From Tethya wilhelma (lineage: Eukaryota; Porifera; Demospongiae; Tethyida; Tethyidae), in contig CAXIPT010000010.1 in assembly GCA_964030475.1 (NCBI GenBank), positions 1,991,370 through 2,055,369 of the forward strand: a stretch of 64,000 nt of DNA, in the 5' to 3' direction. Positions 1 to 12,300 of this stretch are shown one piece after another. The position numbers and the translations under genes were made by a program. Under the pieces are notes generated by a model. It was given only the letters and a program-made list of their open reading frames with translations, did no database searches and had not been told where the DNA came from. Position 1 is the first letter of the stretch. Every line of letters starts with the position of its first letter.

Positions 1-188
1 CGTTCGATTGTTGGGTAGACATTTGGATCAAAAAGTGTCTGATGAATGACTTTAGCAGCACAAAGCAGATCATCACACAGAGCCTTGCAAACAATTCCAT
101 ACGATCCAATGCCAAGAGTTTGATCCTTTAGAAGTTGAATTGATTTAAACCCAATGTTGGGTGTGTCCTGATGTTGTTTCTGAGCCAT
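1..188 (-). CDS. Protein kinase, N-terminal fragment (runs off the left edge)
   Basis: The reverse strand opens with ATG at 188 and reads without a stop to the window edge (62 codons). About 20 residues in, a glycine-rich ATP loop (G-I-G-S-Y-G-I-V) is followed by the A-A-K motif that supplies the ATP-binding lysine, then H-Q-T-L-F-D-P-N. The order short N-terminus, Gly loop, AAK and an LFDPN-type linker resembles the large sponge family of serine/threonine or tyrosine-kinase-like proteins, though that placement is from memory. Only the N-lobe start is visible, so activity and substrate class cannot be judged. It is divergent from the IMP dehydrogenase gene, with about 600 bp between them. Confidence 0.75.
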   Translation of the reverse strand, partial: MAQKQHQDTPNIGFKSIQLLKDQTLGIGSYGIVCKALCDDLLCAAKVIHQTLFDPNVYPTIE

Positions 189-799
189 GTAGAGTAGTAG
201 CTATGGTAAATCCTTGTTTGACTGGTTGTATTATGTGATGCCCTTCAGAGTCTGTATATCTTCAGTTGTAAGTTTTTGTTTCAAGTTAGAAAAACATTGA
301 ACAGCTCTACTTGAACTTTTTTGACAAACACTGTTTGTCTACTGCATGTCATGGGACTTTATGGTGTGCTATGATATTCATAGCACTACTTTTACATATT
401 TGTCTTCCTTATATGTACTTATGTATTCTCCATGGCAACCATCTGGTAGTGCTGAAATTTTAAACTATAGACACACATTGTTTAGCTAGATAGCCTTGTT
501 GATTAGAGCTTCTTTTACTCCATATCAACTTGATATGTATATATAGTACATTTAAGTACGTTTATTTGACACATTACTGTTAAATGTAAACCACAACTTA
601 GATCTGAAATAATGTATTCAGTCAACATTTGCTATTTCTACTGAGTCAATTTCAAGACTACTAGTACAGCCGCCCACCACCATTAGTTCATTGGTGGGAA
701 GAACAGCTGCAAAGCAGCTAGTGTTTATCTTTCTGATGACCTCCCATGTCTCGGTGGGATGGTACACACACATACACACACACACACACACACCTGTAG
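189..799. other. Spacer between kinase and IMP dehydrogenase
   Basis: No coding exon was recognised. The stretch is AT-rich and ends in a short (CA)n run at 769-793 that abuts the first visible IMPDH splice acceptor. It was read specifically for the missing N-terminal exons of IMP dehydrogenase and none was found. Confidence 0.6.
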
Positions 800-3700
800 C
801 TCATGACTCCTCGGGAAGATTTGGTAGTCGCTCAGTTTGGCTGCACTTTGGAAGAGGCTAACCAGATCCTTCAATCTAACAAGAAAGGTAATTATTATTA
901 TTGCAAAATTTAGCAGAAATATACAGTATATCTAGTATGTAGTAAGTATAATACCTCCTTAAAAATGTATTTCTTTTGTCAGCATGATTGCCATTTCATG
1001 CCAAGAAAAACTTTAACATAGAATATACCTGCTTAAAAAAGAGGGGAAAAACCTATCATTACCATTTTCAAACCTCTTAATGTCTAGTAATCTTCGATTT
1101 TCTTCTCTATTTATAGGAAAGTTACCCATTGTGAACGAGAAAGACGAATTAGTGGCACTGATTGCAAGAACAGATCTGAAAAAGTCACGAAACTTTCCCC
1201 TTGCCTCCAAAGATGACAGGAAGCAGCTCCTGGTGGGTGCAGCCATAGGAACACACGAAGAAGACAAGAAGAGATTGGATTCTCTAGTGCACGCTGGTCT
1301 TGACGTAGTAGTGCTGGTGAGTGTTACACAAATGGTGTTTTGAGTTTGATCCATTCCAACTTTTGCATTGCTCAGTCTCTTCCAAGTGCATGAAAAGTCA
1401 TTGGAAAAAAACTAAAGATCTACATAGCTGGGATGTCCTTCAATTTCTAACATGTAGGCCTAGCTTGAGATCCGGTTTGAAAGTTGACAAGTGTGTCTAT
1501 GAACAGTAGTACTACTATTCTCTGCTCGTATGCCTATGAGTTCTAGGAGCTCAGAAGTAAGAGCATTTCTGAGACAAAGACTCATCAACGCCATTGGCAC
1601 TGTCCAGCTAGTTCTTTAGATTTTTTTTCCAATGACTTTTCAAGCACTTAGAACAGACTGAATGTGGAGTAGCATGACTGACTGAAACTTTTCCCTGACT
1701 GATATTTAAAATTATTGAGAGTACAGCTTATATAGTGAGATGACAGCCCTTAGTGTAATGGCACACAACAAGCACAGTGACATATGATCAATAAGAAACC
1801 AGAGCTAAGACAATAGGGAGGTCGGTCAACATCAAAATTCAATATTGGCTTACAATCGTAACAATAGTTGAGCCCAGACAAGGTGCATTGTTTTATTGTG
1901 CATAATTATGTTTTATTGCCCAAGGCATGCAAGATTGTCGGAAAAAATGTTTCATATAAAAGCTTTAAAGGATTATGTCATTGTGTAACCAATATTGAAT
2001 GGACCAACATTTACAGCTCAAGCCAGTCATAACAATGTGCTCGTACATCATCCATCTTTCTATCATTTTCTTTATCCATTCCTTCCTATCATGACTCCAC
2101 CCTCTTTATCATAATTCCACCCCTTTTACCCCACACTTGCCAGGATTCCTCTCAGGGTAACTCCATCTTCCAACTCAACATGGTCAAGTACATCAAGGAG
2201 CATTATCCTGACCTACAGGTCATAGGGGGCAACGTGGTGACGGCCCAGCAGGCCAAGAATCTCATTGACGTGGGAGTGGACGCACTTCGCGTTGGCATGG
2301 GAGCTGGGTCGATATGTATCACACAGGTGAAATGAAGTTATTAATATTGTTTATTAAAGTTATGTAAGTTTATTTTTTTTATGACTGAAGTTTTTGATTG
2401 GAAGTCCTAATGCCGAACATATAATTATATTGATTATGAAATGGGGGTGCCAAGTACACCGTGCTACATTGTTTTCTGCTCTAAAACAGCAATGGTTGGT
2501 CGTTAGACACTGGGACTCGTACCATTGCGATCAGTATAAAAAGAGCTTTCAAATGATATGGTTTATTTGGGAAATTGAAAAATGACCATTTTTGACAAAA
2601 AATTGCACTCGACCAAAGGCTATATAATCCATGGTTTTTGATGATTTTGGTCAAAATTTAAATATAACAATAAATCATATCATTTGAAAGATCTCTTCAA
2701 GCTGATCACAACGGTACCAATCCCAGCTCGATACGACCTTCCTAGACTGAGATATGCTAAGATAAGGATTTAAGTTCTTTGTTTTTCGTCACTGTGATTT
2801 TGTTTTGATCTTTTCACATTATCTCAGTCTAGGAAGGTTGTTAGACGCTGGGACTTGCATGATTTCGATCAGCTTAAAGAGATCTTTTGATTGATATGGT
2901 TTATTCTGAAAGTTAAAAAATGAACGTTTTTGTCAAAAAATTGCACTCGACCAAAGGCTATAATCCCTGGTTTTTGATGATTTTGGTCAAAATTTAAATC
3001 TGGCAATAAACCATATCATTTGAAAGATCTCTTCACACTGATCACGATGATACCAATCCCAGCTTCATACGACCTTCCTAGACTGAGATACAGCTGAAAA
3101 TGTAGCATAATAGTATACAGTTGTTCTAAATAAAGTTCAATTTACGTGAGCCATCATTAAAAATTTAAAACTCACACACACACGCACAATCTCATGTAGG
3201 AAGTGCTAGCTGTGGGCAGGCCTCAAGCTACTGCTGTCTATAAAGTAGCCGAATATGCAAGAAGATTCAGTGTCCCGGTCATAGCAGATGGAGGGATTCA
3301 AAATGTCGGCCACTGCATCAAGGCCTTGTCCCTGGGGGGTTCCACCGTCATGATGGGATCTCTGCTGGCGGGGACAACAGAAGCACCAGGACAGTATTAC
3401 TTCCAGGTGTGGGGGGGAAAAAAAGAATTGTTTGTTTGTTTGCTGTTAATGTTTTACATAGGTGCATATAATAATTATTATATATGGAGCAGTGATGCCC
3501 AATGTCATGCATAATTGTGTTGTACAGGATCATTACTTCCTGTGTAAGTTGTGATACTGGCATTAATATACCATGAAAGACAGACAGATTGTTTAACCAG
3601 ATTATTTAACACATGTTTCTTGGTTGCTTAGTTCAATCGTTTAGTAGAAACTTAGGAAGCACTTGATATTGTAAAGGGAAAATAGCAAAAACTTAAAGAT

Positions 3701-4078
3701 TTTATCTGCTGCATTTCAAATTTGGTATAAATTCTTTCGTCCATTCTTTCACATTGGTTGTCTTGATAAACTATTTTTCTTCTCTTTCACTCACTGCGTC
3801 TCAGGATGGTGTAAGACTAAAGAAGTATCGTGGCATGGGTTCCCTCAGTGCCATGGAGAAAGGAGGCAGCCTCCAGAGATACTTCAGTGAAAACGACAAG
3901 GTGAAGATAGCCCAGGGGGTCTCAGGCAGTGTGGTGGACAAGGGATCCATATTTCAGTTCCTACCTTACTTGATTGCTGGTAAGTTTGTAAGCATTATTA
4001 ATACGTATGATTCTGATTAGTTTTGTAGAAAGTATACAGGTTAAACTTTTGATTTTAGTGCATGCAAAAAATTAATGT

Positions 4079-4113
<35 letters not shown>

Positions 4114-4653
4114 GGTCAGCCTTCCTTGCCACGAGACTCACTAACCATCTCTCTGTGTGTGCGTGAGTTCTCTCCAGTGAGAGGCTGACATCACCATCAC
4201 CCCCAGCAAAGGAAACTGGTCACCATAGCAACACCTGGTTACCAGTGTCGACAGCTGGGGACAAATCTAAATTATTTAATGCACACCTGTAGTGTCCAAT
4301 CAGTATGATTATGGTCTCCATAGCAATCTCTTGCTGTTATAGCTGCAAGTCTATTTAATGCACACTCGTACTGACACTGCGCTATATCCACAACTAGTAG
4401 TTTATAGATGTAAGTGTTTGCATATATGGAGCAGCTGTTAGCTAGTTATATTATTGGTCATCAATAGCTAGCGTCTTATGTTTCTTTCTCTCTAGGTGTT
4501 CAACACAGCTGCCAAGATCTCGGAGCTCGGTCTCTCACCTCACTTCGTTCGATGATGTACAGTGGAGAGCTGCGATTTGAGAAGAGGACCAACTCAGCCA
4601 TTATTGAAGGAGGAGTCCATGGGCTGCACTCCTTTGAGAAACGACTCTTTTGA
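800..4653 (+). CDS. IMPDH: Inosine-5'-monophosphate dehydrogenase, N-terminally incomplete
   Basis: Exons 800-887, 1117-1316, 2144-2326, 3200-3406, 3805-3979 and 4496-4653 join in frame with GT-AG introns. The product oxidises IMP to XMP, the committed step of guanine nucleotide synthesis in the cytosol. It tracks vertebrate IMPDH2 closely from [10 protein letters not shown] to the C-terminal EKRLF. The catalytic-cysteine loop is present (GSICITQ, codons just before 2326), as are the [11 protein letters not shown] phosphate-binding segment, the KKYRGMGSL region and the RYF flap residues. Roughly the first 180 residues of the family (first barrel strands and the first CBS repeat) are absent; only the end of the second CBS repeat is encoded. 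An ATG at 803 could start a 335-residue protein, but a functional enzyme would need the missing part. Introns 3 and 5 carry dispersed repeats. Confidence 0.9.
2482..2754. mobile_element. Foldback MITE family A, copy 1 (IMPDH intron)
   Basis: About 270 bp with very long inverted arms (about 85 bp each) around a core that can be read on either strand. The right end is CCTAGACTGAGATA, the inverse of the TATCTCAGTCTAGG end of other copies. The left end is a variant (GGTTGGTCGTTAGA). The core contains a motif of the type CCATGGTTTTTGATGATTTT. Copies recur at 2820, 22502, 23184, 29260, 29594, 40728 and, as a solo end, 50792. Confidence 0.8.
2820..3090. mobile_element. Foldback MITE family A, copy 2 (IMPDH intron)
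   Basis: Starts with ATCTCAGTCTAGGAAGG and ends with CCTTCCTAGACTGAGATA, so the termini are perfect inverted repeats. It sits about 65 bp from copy 1, giving a tandem pair inside one IMPDH intron. Confidence 0.85.
4114..4289 (+). repeat. Dispersed repeat C, copy 1 (last IMPDH intron)
   Basis: The segment following a (GA)n run is closely matched by the reverse complement of 27403-27575. Shared blocks include CTTGCCACGAGACTCACTAA, CAGTGAGAGGCTGACATCA, GGTCACCATAGCAACACCTG and a shared tail TTTAATGCACACCTGTA. It is non-coding. Element class is unknown; no clear terminal inverted repeats were seen. Confidence 0.75.
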
Positions 4654-5083
4654 AAGCAGCTAGCAACTAAAGAATCATTCTTCCAACAACTTAATTGAAT
4701 TGGGACTGTGCGTCAAGACAGCTAGATGAGATTTAGTGCTAATATTGCTGTATATATAAAGCTGTTTTGTTTTTTTTACTCGAAATAATGTATTTTGATC
4801 GTGATTTCTTTTTTTCTGGTTGTAAACTGATTCGTTGTATATTATCTTATCTTTTTCCTGAGCAAAACATTAATTCACTTAATTGTGCGAACAAGCTTAA
4901 GTTAATTTGTAATTATTATAATGCAAGAAACAAAGAAAAGAAAATTGACAGCTGCTATTAGTTACTTTAAATAATATATCAATAATTACTATAGAGTATA
5001 AACCATGCATAAATTATATATACCCATACCCTACACCAACCAACACACGAATTAATTGTGACAGCTATAGCTAAAATCCATAT
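4654..5083. other. IMPDH 3' flank and convergent spacer
   Basis: AT-rich spacer between the IMPDH stop codon and the stop codon of the convergent coiled-coil gene on the other strand. It should hold both 3' untranslated regions. No other coding signal was recognised. Confidence 0.5.
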
Positions 5084-6561
5084 TCAACTTGCTAAGCTAC
5101 CCTCTGCTATAGTACCCCCTTTACCTGCCCCCTGTTGGGGGCCGGTAGCAGTCTGAGCATGCTCAGTAGGTTGTTTGTTGTTGGCGCTAGCTACACTGGG
5201 GGTTAGGAGAGATAACTGATGGAGAGCGTCGCGACTTGCTCTCAAGGTTTGTTTGATTTCGGAGCAACGTTCGTAAGCAGTGTCCCTTTTCCTCTTGATG
5301 TGGATCTCTTCTTCACCTGTGAGGATGTGAGGGTGTGAGGGTGTGAGAGTGTGAGGGTGAGAGGGTATGAGGGTGAGAGGGTGTGAGGGTGAGAGAGAGA
5401 GTGATACCTAATGCTTGTAGTTCTTCTCTCAGCGTCTCAAGATGTTTTCGTTTGCTCTTGATTTTCTCGCCAGTCTCATTGATCTTGCTTGTCAGGGACT
5501 CTTTCTTCTCAGAACAATCCTTCAAGATATGGTAGGCAGCTGCCCACACACACACATTCAATAGAAATGCATGAAAGACTGTCAAAAACTTGAGGTTTAC
5601 AAGACTTAGTAAAGAGTTACCTTCTAGTCTTGTCTGCAGTTGTTGCAGCTGCTCTTTGTCTCTCTGATGGGACTCACTAATGAGTGAGGACAGCTTCTCC
5701 ATTGACAGAGCCGACTGTAGCAGCTGGAGGACCTCATTGGGATCTGGACAAAGTTATTAATGCGTGATATAATAATGATAATACAACTGGAGAATTTTAA
5801 CAGACAAATATATACTATTTTTATTCAATTTTGTGAAAATGAACAAATTTAAATGATTTGGTATGTATAGAAGAGCAATTTTCTTCAATTTAATGTGTTA
5901 TGTTTTGAACTGCTCTTCTACACTTGCACACACACACACACACACACAATAGACTCACAGTACCTCTCTTGAACTTTTCCATAAGGCTTTCTTCTGGTGT
6001 CACTTTCTTTGGTGCCTCTTCAACCTCCATTTTTTCATCATCAGCTTCATCACCCTTGGCTCCTTCTGTCTCCTCTTTTCCTGCCTCCATTCTCTCTTCA
6101 TCACCTAGACTACCATTACCACTCATTGTCTCTTGTGGTTCATTTTGATCTACTTTGTCAGTTTTTGGTCCATTTTGGTCCTCTTTGTCAGTTTTTGGTC
6201 CACTTTGGTTCTCTTTGGTACCACCATTAGTTCCATTCTTGGTAGTAGTAGTTGTAGTGGTTCGTGTCATGTTTAGCGTTGTCATGAAATCGGGTAAAGA
6301 TGCTGGTTGTAATCTCGATATCGATGACGTCATCATTACATCACCAGTTTTTGTAGTCTTTGGTACCTTGTGAGAGGTTGATTGTGATTTTTGAGGGGGT
6401 ATTGTGGGGATCTGGGATGTACAGGGGTCATTTTGTGAAGTGCTTGGGGGGTTGTCGGGATTGTTTGGGGGGCTTCTTGAAGTGGGTGGGGCATTTGTGG
6501 GGGAGGAGTCGCTGGAAGAGGACAGGGGAGGGGAGACTACACCGAGAGACTGAGAGGACAT
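5084..6561 (-). CDS. Coiled-coil protein with Ser/Pro/Thr-rich N-terminus, function unknown
   Basis: Four exons on the reverse strand (6561-5964, 5743-5621, 5539-5408, 5316-5084) join in frame to give about 361 residues. The first 200 residues are low complexity: Ser/Pro-rich, then a Thr run, then acidic and Lys-rich segments with repeated QNGPKTDK-like units. The second half is predicted coiled coil: repeated Leu/Glu/Lys heptads from about PEESLMEKFKRG through TSKINETGEKIKSKRKH to RASRDALHQL. Phases match at every junction (1, 1, 1), which supports the model. I do not recognise the family. Low-complexity head plus coiled-coil tail suggests a nuclear or cytoskeletal scaffold, but that is only inference. 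It is convergent with IMPDH. TGTGAGGG-type minisatellite runs occur in introns and just upstream. Confidence 0.75.
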
Positions 6562-6947
6562 TATGCCGTCACTCTGTGTGAGGGTGTGAGGGTATGAGGG
6601 TGTGAGGGTGTGAGGGGTGTGTGTGTGAGAGAGAGGGAGGAAGAATTATATTAGCAGTAAATCTTTATATATACATAGGTACATTTCCAGGTGTTTTAAT
6701 TTGTGTTATTTGCAAAGACTATTATTAATGCTTGAACTAAACATTGAAAGAGCAAAGGGAAGACATGGAGAAATGAAACCACATTCTTCATCATACAAAC
6801 AAACAAACATCAGTTTGTCAAACTACACATTGCTCAAACACTATTAAAAATTTCCCCCAATTAATAATTATTATATCAACAAAACATTACATCAGCATAA
6901 TTATACCATACAAGGTAAGACATTATGTACACAATAATCACGATAAT

Positions 6948-7208
6948 CTAATTGCTCACATCTTTTGACAGAGGGGTTGTAGCACTAGTAGTAGCTGGGG
7001 TCTTTGTCTTTATTGGAGAGACTTTACTAGGAGAAGATTCTCTCTTCAGTTTCGCTTTCTTTCTGATGGTACTCTGATTGGCAAATACGGAGTCTCGCTT
7101 CTTTCGAAGAATATTCCCACAAACGTCACACTCTCTCTTGCGTATACTGATTGTGGCCTCACAAAATGGGCAAGACCGAAGACATACTCTACTTCTCTTT
7201 TCTGACAT
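6948..7208 (-). CDS. Small zinc-ribbon protein (86 residues)
   Basis: Single-exon reading frame from ATG at 7208 to TAA. Near the N-terminus are two CxxC knuckles, CPFC and CDVC, 13 residues apart: the spacing of a small zinc ribbon similar to the UPF0547-type finger. The rest is Lys/Arg/Ser/Thr-rich and probably disordered and nuclear. The family assignment is tentative. The knuckles are intact and the gene is divergent from dystroglycan, about 1.05 kb from that gene's ATG. The start is the only Met before the fingers. Confidence 0.7.
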   Translation of the reverse strand: MSEKRSRVCLRSCPFCEATISIRKRECDVCGNILRKKRDSVFANQSTIRKKAKLKRESSPSKVSPIKTKTPATTSATTPLSKDVSN

Positions 7209-8259
7209 TAGCCGCTAACGTAAGTATGGACATTCACTTGTCTTCTAGACACATAGAGCAAAGTACACCTTTTGTGTGTTCGAAATCACATCCTTGGAAG
7301 GTTGCTGGATAATAGAAGATATCATTTAATACACATATAGTACGTATTGAAGAATAAATTTATTGACTGCTTTGATGACAACATTAATTATATATTAAAT
7401 GTGTTCATTTGGACTGTCACATGGGAAACAGTTTGTGTATGAACACAAAGTACCCCTGAAACAAAGCCATTGTAAATAAATAGGACATCACAGTCATTTT
7501 GTTTGTTCTTAATACATAATACTTTATAGATTTTAACTTTTTAATACCGATTCTATATTTTATGATGAAGTATTACCTCTTTTACTGCAGCAAGTTGAAA
7601 ACTTATTGCACCGCCAAACTTGTAAAAACGAGCACGTGCGTTTACCTACGTCATTTCCCGTTTCAAATTTTTAACGGTCAATCAATATTATTCCGTTGCT
7701 AAGGAAAGAAAGGGGGCGGAACCACTTTGGCGGTTAGGGGGCGTTCACCGCATTGGGATGTGAAGAGATGAAAAGTTTCTTTTGAACAAAACACCTACAG
7801 AAAAGCAGCAAAGGACGTTAGCAACTGTCAGAGGTAAGACTGTGCTTGAAAATAAATCCTGCATTACTGTACATGTGCATTGATGAAGAGTTTTTTCAAA
7901 AAAGCCAATTGCAATGGCATTGTTTGTTTGTTTGCTTGTTTTGTTTGCATGCACAAGTGGAGGGGGGAGGGGCTGAATGGGTACTTGTTTATCAGCCTCA
8001 TTTAGTAGGCTGGTGGTTGATAGCTACACACTCAAACTTTTCATGAAGATGTTTATCAAATTTGCAAGTTCACAAAACTTGTCTAATATAGCTAAGATCT
8101 TTATAGTCTGTTGGCAATATTATCAATGCTTCTATAGTTGGTACCAAAGTTAAAGCTTTTCTATGTTTTCTTCTTCTTTCAATGCAGGATAACTTGAAGT
8201 GATTTTTCTAACTGTAAATCGACTCAAGTAGGCATGCCAGCATAAACAGCTTTAGAGTC
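7209..8259. other. Divergent spacer, zinc ribbon / dystroglycan
   Basis: Contains a GC-richer patch near 7620-7750 (with CTACGTCA, a CRE-like half site, and a run of G-rich boxes) that is the best promoter candidate. A likely 3' splice site at 8187-8188 (AATGCAG) would begin the exon carrying the dystroglycan start codon. An in-frame TAA at 8215-8217 bounds the dystroglycan reading frame upstream. Nothing else coding was seen. Confidence 0.5.
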
Positions 8260-9316
8260 ATGTCGTTTGGAACCCTATCTGAAAGAGAAAAGTACATCTT
8301 GGAAAAGAGAGATATTGAGTCCTTTGCAGTGACAGGAGAAGGTGCCAGTGGCCAATGTATGAGTGCCAGACATCACGAAATATGTGGACTTGAGCAGTCA
8401 AAAATGTTGTCAAATAGAAGAAAGTGCAGTGGTGATGAAGTGATTGAAAGAAGTGAAACAAGAAACTCTTCTCTTAGTTCACAATGGTGTAAAGAAAGAC
8501 TTAAAGTTGAACAACAGTCACATGACAGTTTAGCAGTGATCGCATCTAATCATGTGCCCAAGTCTCGGACATTTGACAAAACAAGTTGTAGTACGCACCG
8601 GTCTCTTATACTGGTACAAAGGACCAGTGGTTCACCAACCAGATGTAGGGAACATTTACATTGTAAAGCACACAAACAAAGTACACCAAAGTCATTCGGT
8701 CTACAAACAGGTTTAAGAAGTCATTCAAGACTAGAAGCAAATTGCTCACAGCAAAAATCACAGACAACACGTACCACATTTTTACACAATAGACTATTAG
8801 TATCTTTTCTCTTTCTATTAGCAATTCTCAACACTTCATTAGCAACTGACACAAACTCTTGGAGAATCAAACCACTTGAGACTGTAGATAGCAGATCAAA
8901 TGGACCATCGGAACATCAGAATCGAGAAACTGAAATACCAGACTTGGTAGCATTTTCGTTGAGACTATTTCAATATCAGATACCAGAATCAGTATTTGGA
9001 AAAGGAAACTGGATATATCAGGTAATCTATACGTAGTATGCATAATCGTATAAAATTGTATTATTGTTTCTACATAAAAGTTTTTACCCAAAGTTATCTG
9101 GTGAAAACGCAATAATAGCTAGAACTTATAAGCTTATCTTTAAAGGCTGTACCATGTGTAAGCATTTGCTACAGAGTTTAGCTGCAGCCAGCATTGGTTA
9201 ATATTATTCATGGTTGTATAATCATATGTGTGAGGTCTATGAATAGTAATGAGTGTAAATGATTATAATATCCCACCCACCAAGAATTATTAGAATTTAA
9301 TGACCCTATGTCAATA

Positions 9317-9396
<80 letters not shown>

Positions 9397-12300
9397 AGGC
9401 AAACGAAGCCGGTAGAAACTCACTACCAACATGGCTCTATCTTGACGAATCATCTGGTTGGTTTTCTGGTGTTCCCTTGACAAATGACATTGGTCATTAC
9501 TACATCACCATTGAAGCACATGCCTTGCTAGAGGACGGTACCACTAGCAAACATTCTCAGAGTAAACTATTTTCAATTGAGGTGAAACCATTCTCTGAAA
9601 GAACAGTGGCTAACAGAGATCCAAATTCAGTACCAAATAGTCCAGATCCAGCCCTGCTTGGCTATTCCAATTCCCATAATCCATTCACTAGAGCTGATTC
9701 CACTCCGATTTCACAAGCAAATGATCTGTCAAACTCATTTGAAGATACCACCAGAGACCCCATGTGTAGTCTCTCTCCAGCTTCATGCAAGGATCATGAA
9801 ACTCCAACCCTTGCTAACTTCTGGTTCCTGATTCGATTCGAACACTTATCTGCACAAGAAAGAGTCAACCTCGTGCTCTTAACTTCCGAACTTCTCGGCG
9901 TGTGTGTTGAACAGATTTTCATCAGTAATATCGATTGGTCTAGCAAAGAGGGACTTGTTTTATGGAGCCAATTGGCAGATGCAAACTTTCCATATATTTA
10001 TGAATATTCAACAGTTTTATCGTTCGTAATGAGCTGTGAATACATTCGTGAGGGTGACGAAGAATTCGACACGAATGTTTCCATTTTTGAACGTTCTCTT
10101 CCTATTTGTCAAGAAGGCTTGACTATAAGTAATGAAGAAATCGCTCCTGAAGTGTCCGTAGATTGTTATACATGGTTTATCACAAGGGGGGCTGAACTTA
10201 TATCTAGCTCGGGGGGCGAATCAAGGGAGTCTGAACCTTCTGTTATTCGCCAAAAAAGAGTGGCTGAAAACGAAGAAATAGTAGCAAATCCGACAGCAGT
10301 AGTCGAATCTCAATCCACCCTTTCTTCATCCAGTTTTGCTCCTCATCAAACCAGTTTGTTGCCAGTGACAACAACAGGTTTTACAAGCAATAGCTCCTCC
10401 ATAACTGGTCAAATATCTCACACGACTACACAAACATCACCTGACATTGTCACTATTCCTCTTACCCGAGTCGTCCCTTCCTCCGAGCTTCAAGCGATCA
10501 CACAAAGCACTCCCTTTGTTGCTCCTTCCAGCATTACCATAGCAACCAGTATTTCCCCACTCTCTAGAATACAGCCGAATTCAACTCGCTCACTAACAAG
10601 ATCGAATGTTGCTCGAATCTCATCTGCAGAAGTTATCGAGTCTTTTTCGACATTTGTACAAGTTATCGAATCTCCCACACCCACTCCCAGTCCTTCACAG
10701 TTCAGTGTGCCTTCAAGGATAGACGGGCTATCTTCCTCGGTCAAGAGAACCAGTTCCGTACAATCTGCTTCAGTTTCAGTCTTCAGTTTGCCAATATCTA
10801 CACCGATCTTGCAAGAACCATCTGTTGGTGTTTCAGTTTCAGAATCTAGTTTCGTGGCAATGCCAAGTAGGACTGAAATTTTTATGCCTATGTTTTCGGC
10901 CACAAGTGACGTGTTGATGCCTCTACCAACATTACTACCTTCTCCTTCACCAAGTGTGTTTGTTCCAGATACGAGTGTTGCCATGACGACTGGTGTCTTA
11001 CCCACAGAGACCGACATATTCGAACCATTCACAACTTCACTGATTGATTTGTTTACGAGTACACCCCAATTGATGACCACCTTGGACATTTCTTCGATCA
11101 AAACTGTAACAAGAACACTTCCTGAAACTCAATCCGTAGAGCCTACCCCAACCTTATCTTCACTTGATTTCTTCATGCCTTCTTCAACTTCGATACCATT
11201 CTTTGTCGAGACAACCTCCGTACCGTTCTTTATGGAGACTATCTCTTCTCCTCTAGCTGTCACCCCCACACCTAGCACACCTAGTACAACTGCTTTCCTT
11301 TCAACAAGTTCTAACATTCGCTTGATGCCTCTTCCCACGTCTGAACTGACTCTGTCCATTAGCATTTTCACTCCCGAACTAATGCTAACAAGTTCGGCAA
11401 TTTTCACCAGTGAGCTTTCATTTTCGCTTCCACAATCCACGCCAGCTCTTACAACAGTGCTACCAACTCCATCTCTAGCTTCGAGAATGAGCTCTGATTT
11501 CTTCACTCCGAGTTTTAGCCAAGGGAGTGTTTCACCTCAAATCACTATTCTTACACCACCCATTCCTACACCAACTCAAACTACACCAGATATTCCATTG
11601 CAAACGACACCTGGAATCGATTTAAGCTCCATTGAAGTTCCTGTGTCAACAAGCGAGGTCTTCTTCCCTCCTACAAGTGACATTCCACCTTCAATGTTTT
11701 CTCCATTACCTACCATGCCTGTCTCTATTACCACTGAAATAGTGCCTGAAACATCGGATATTTTCTTTCCTGAAACGTCAGATATATTCATACCTGATCC
11801 CACCACCACTATGCTTGGACCGTTTCCATTTACGAGTTTCATTCCAACAACTGTATCCAGTCCCATTCCTATTCCCACACCATTTCTAAGCTCCATTCCA
11901 ATTTCCATTCCAAACTCATCTTTGATTCAAGAATCGACTCCAATTGTCAGGAGTACCGCTGTTCCAATTCCCACACCAAGCTTTGCTACTGCACCAACAA
12001 GTTCCCTAGTAGACTTATCTACATCACTTTCATCTCTGTTGCCAAATGAAACATTCGTGGTTGACATGACAACAACTGTCGTAGATGTGATAACACTGAC
12101 TCCTAGTTTAACCGTAGCTTTCAGCATTCCTTCATCAGTCGACATCATTGAACCCACGTCCACAAGTGTTCTGGTACCAGAACCAACCCCATCTATGACC
12201 GATATCATTTTTCCTCTCACCTCATCCGTTTTGGTACCAGATATGACCTCCTCATTTGTCGATATTATCGTCCCATTCACATCATCAGTTCTAGTACCGG

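Noticed and set aside
9208..9483. Val/Cys-rich reading frames over CA/GT runs (also near 19163, 24850, 42602, 58577)
   Set aside because: They are simple translations of dinucleotide repeats with no conservation.
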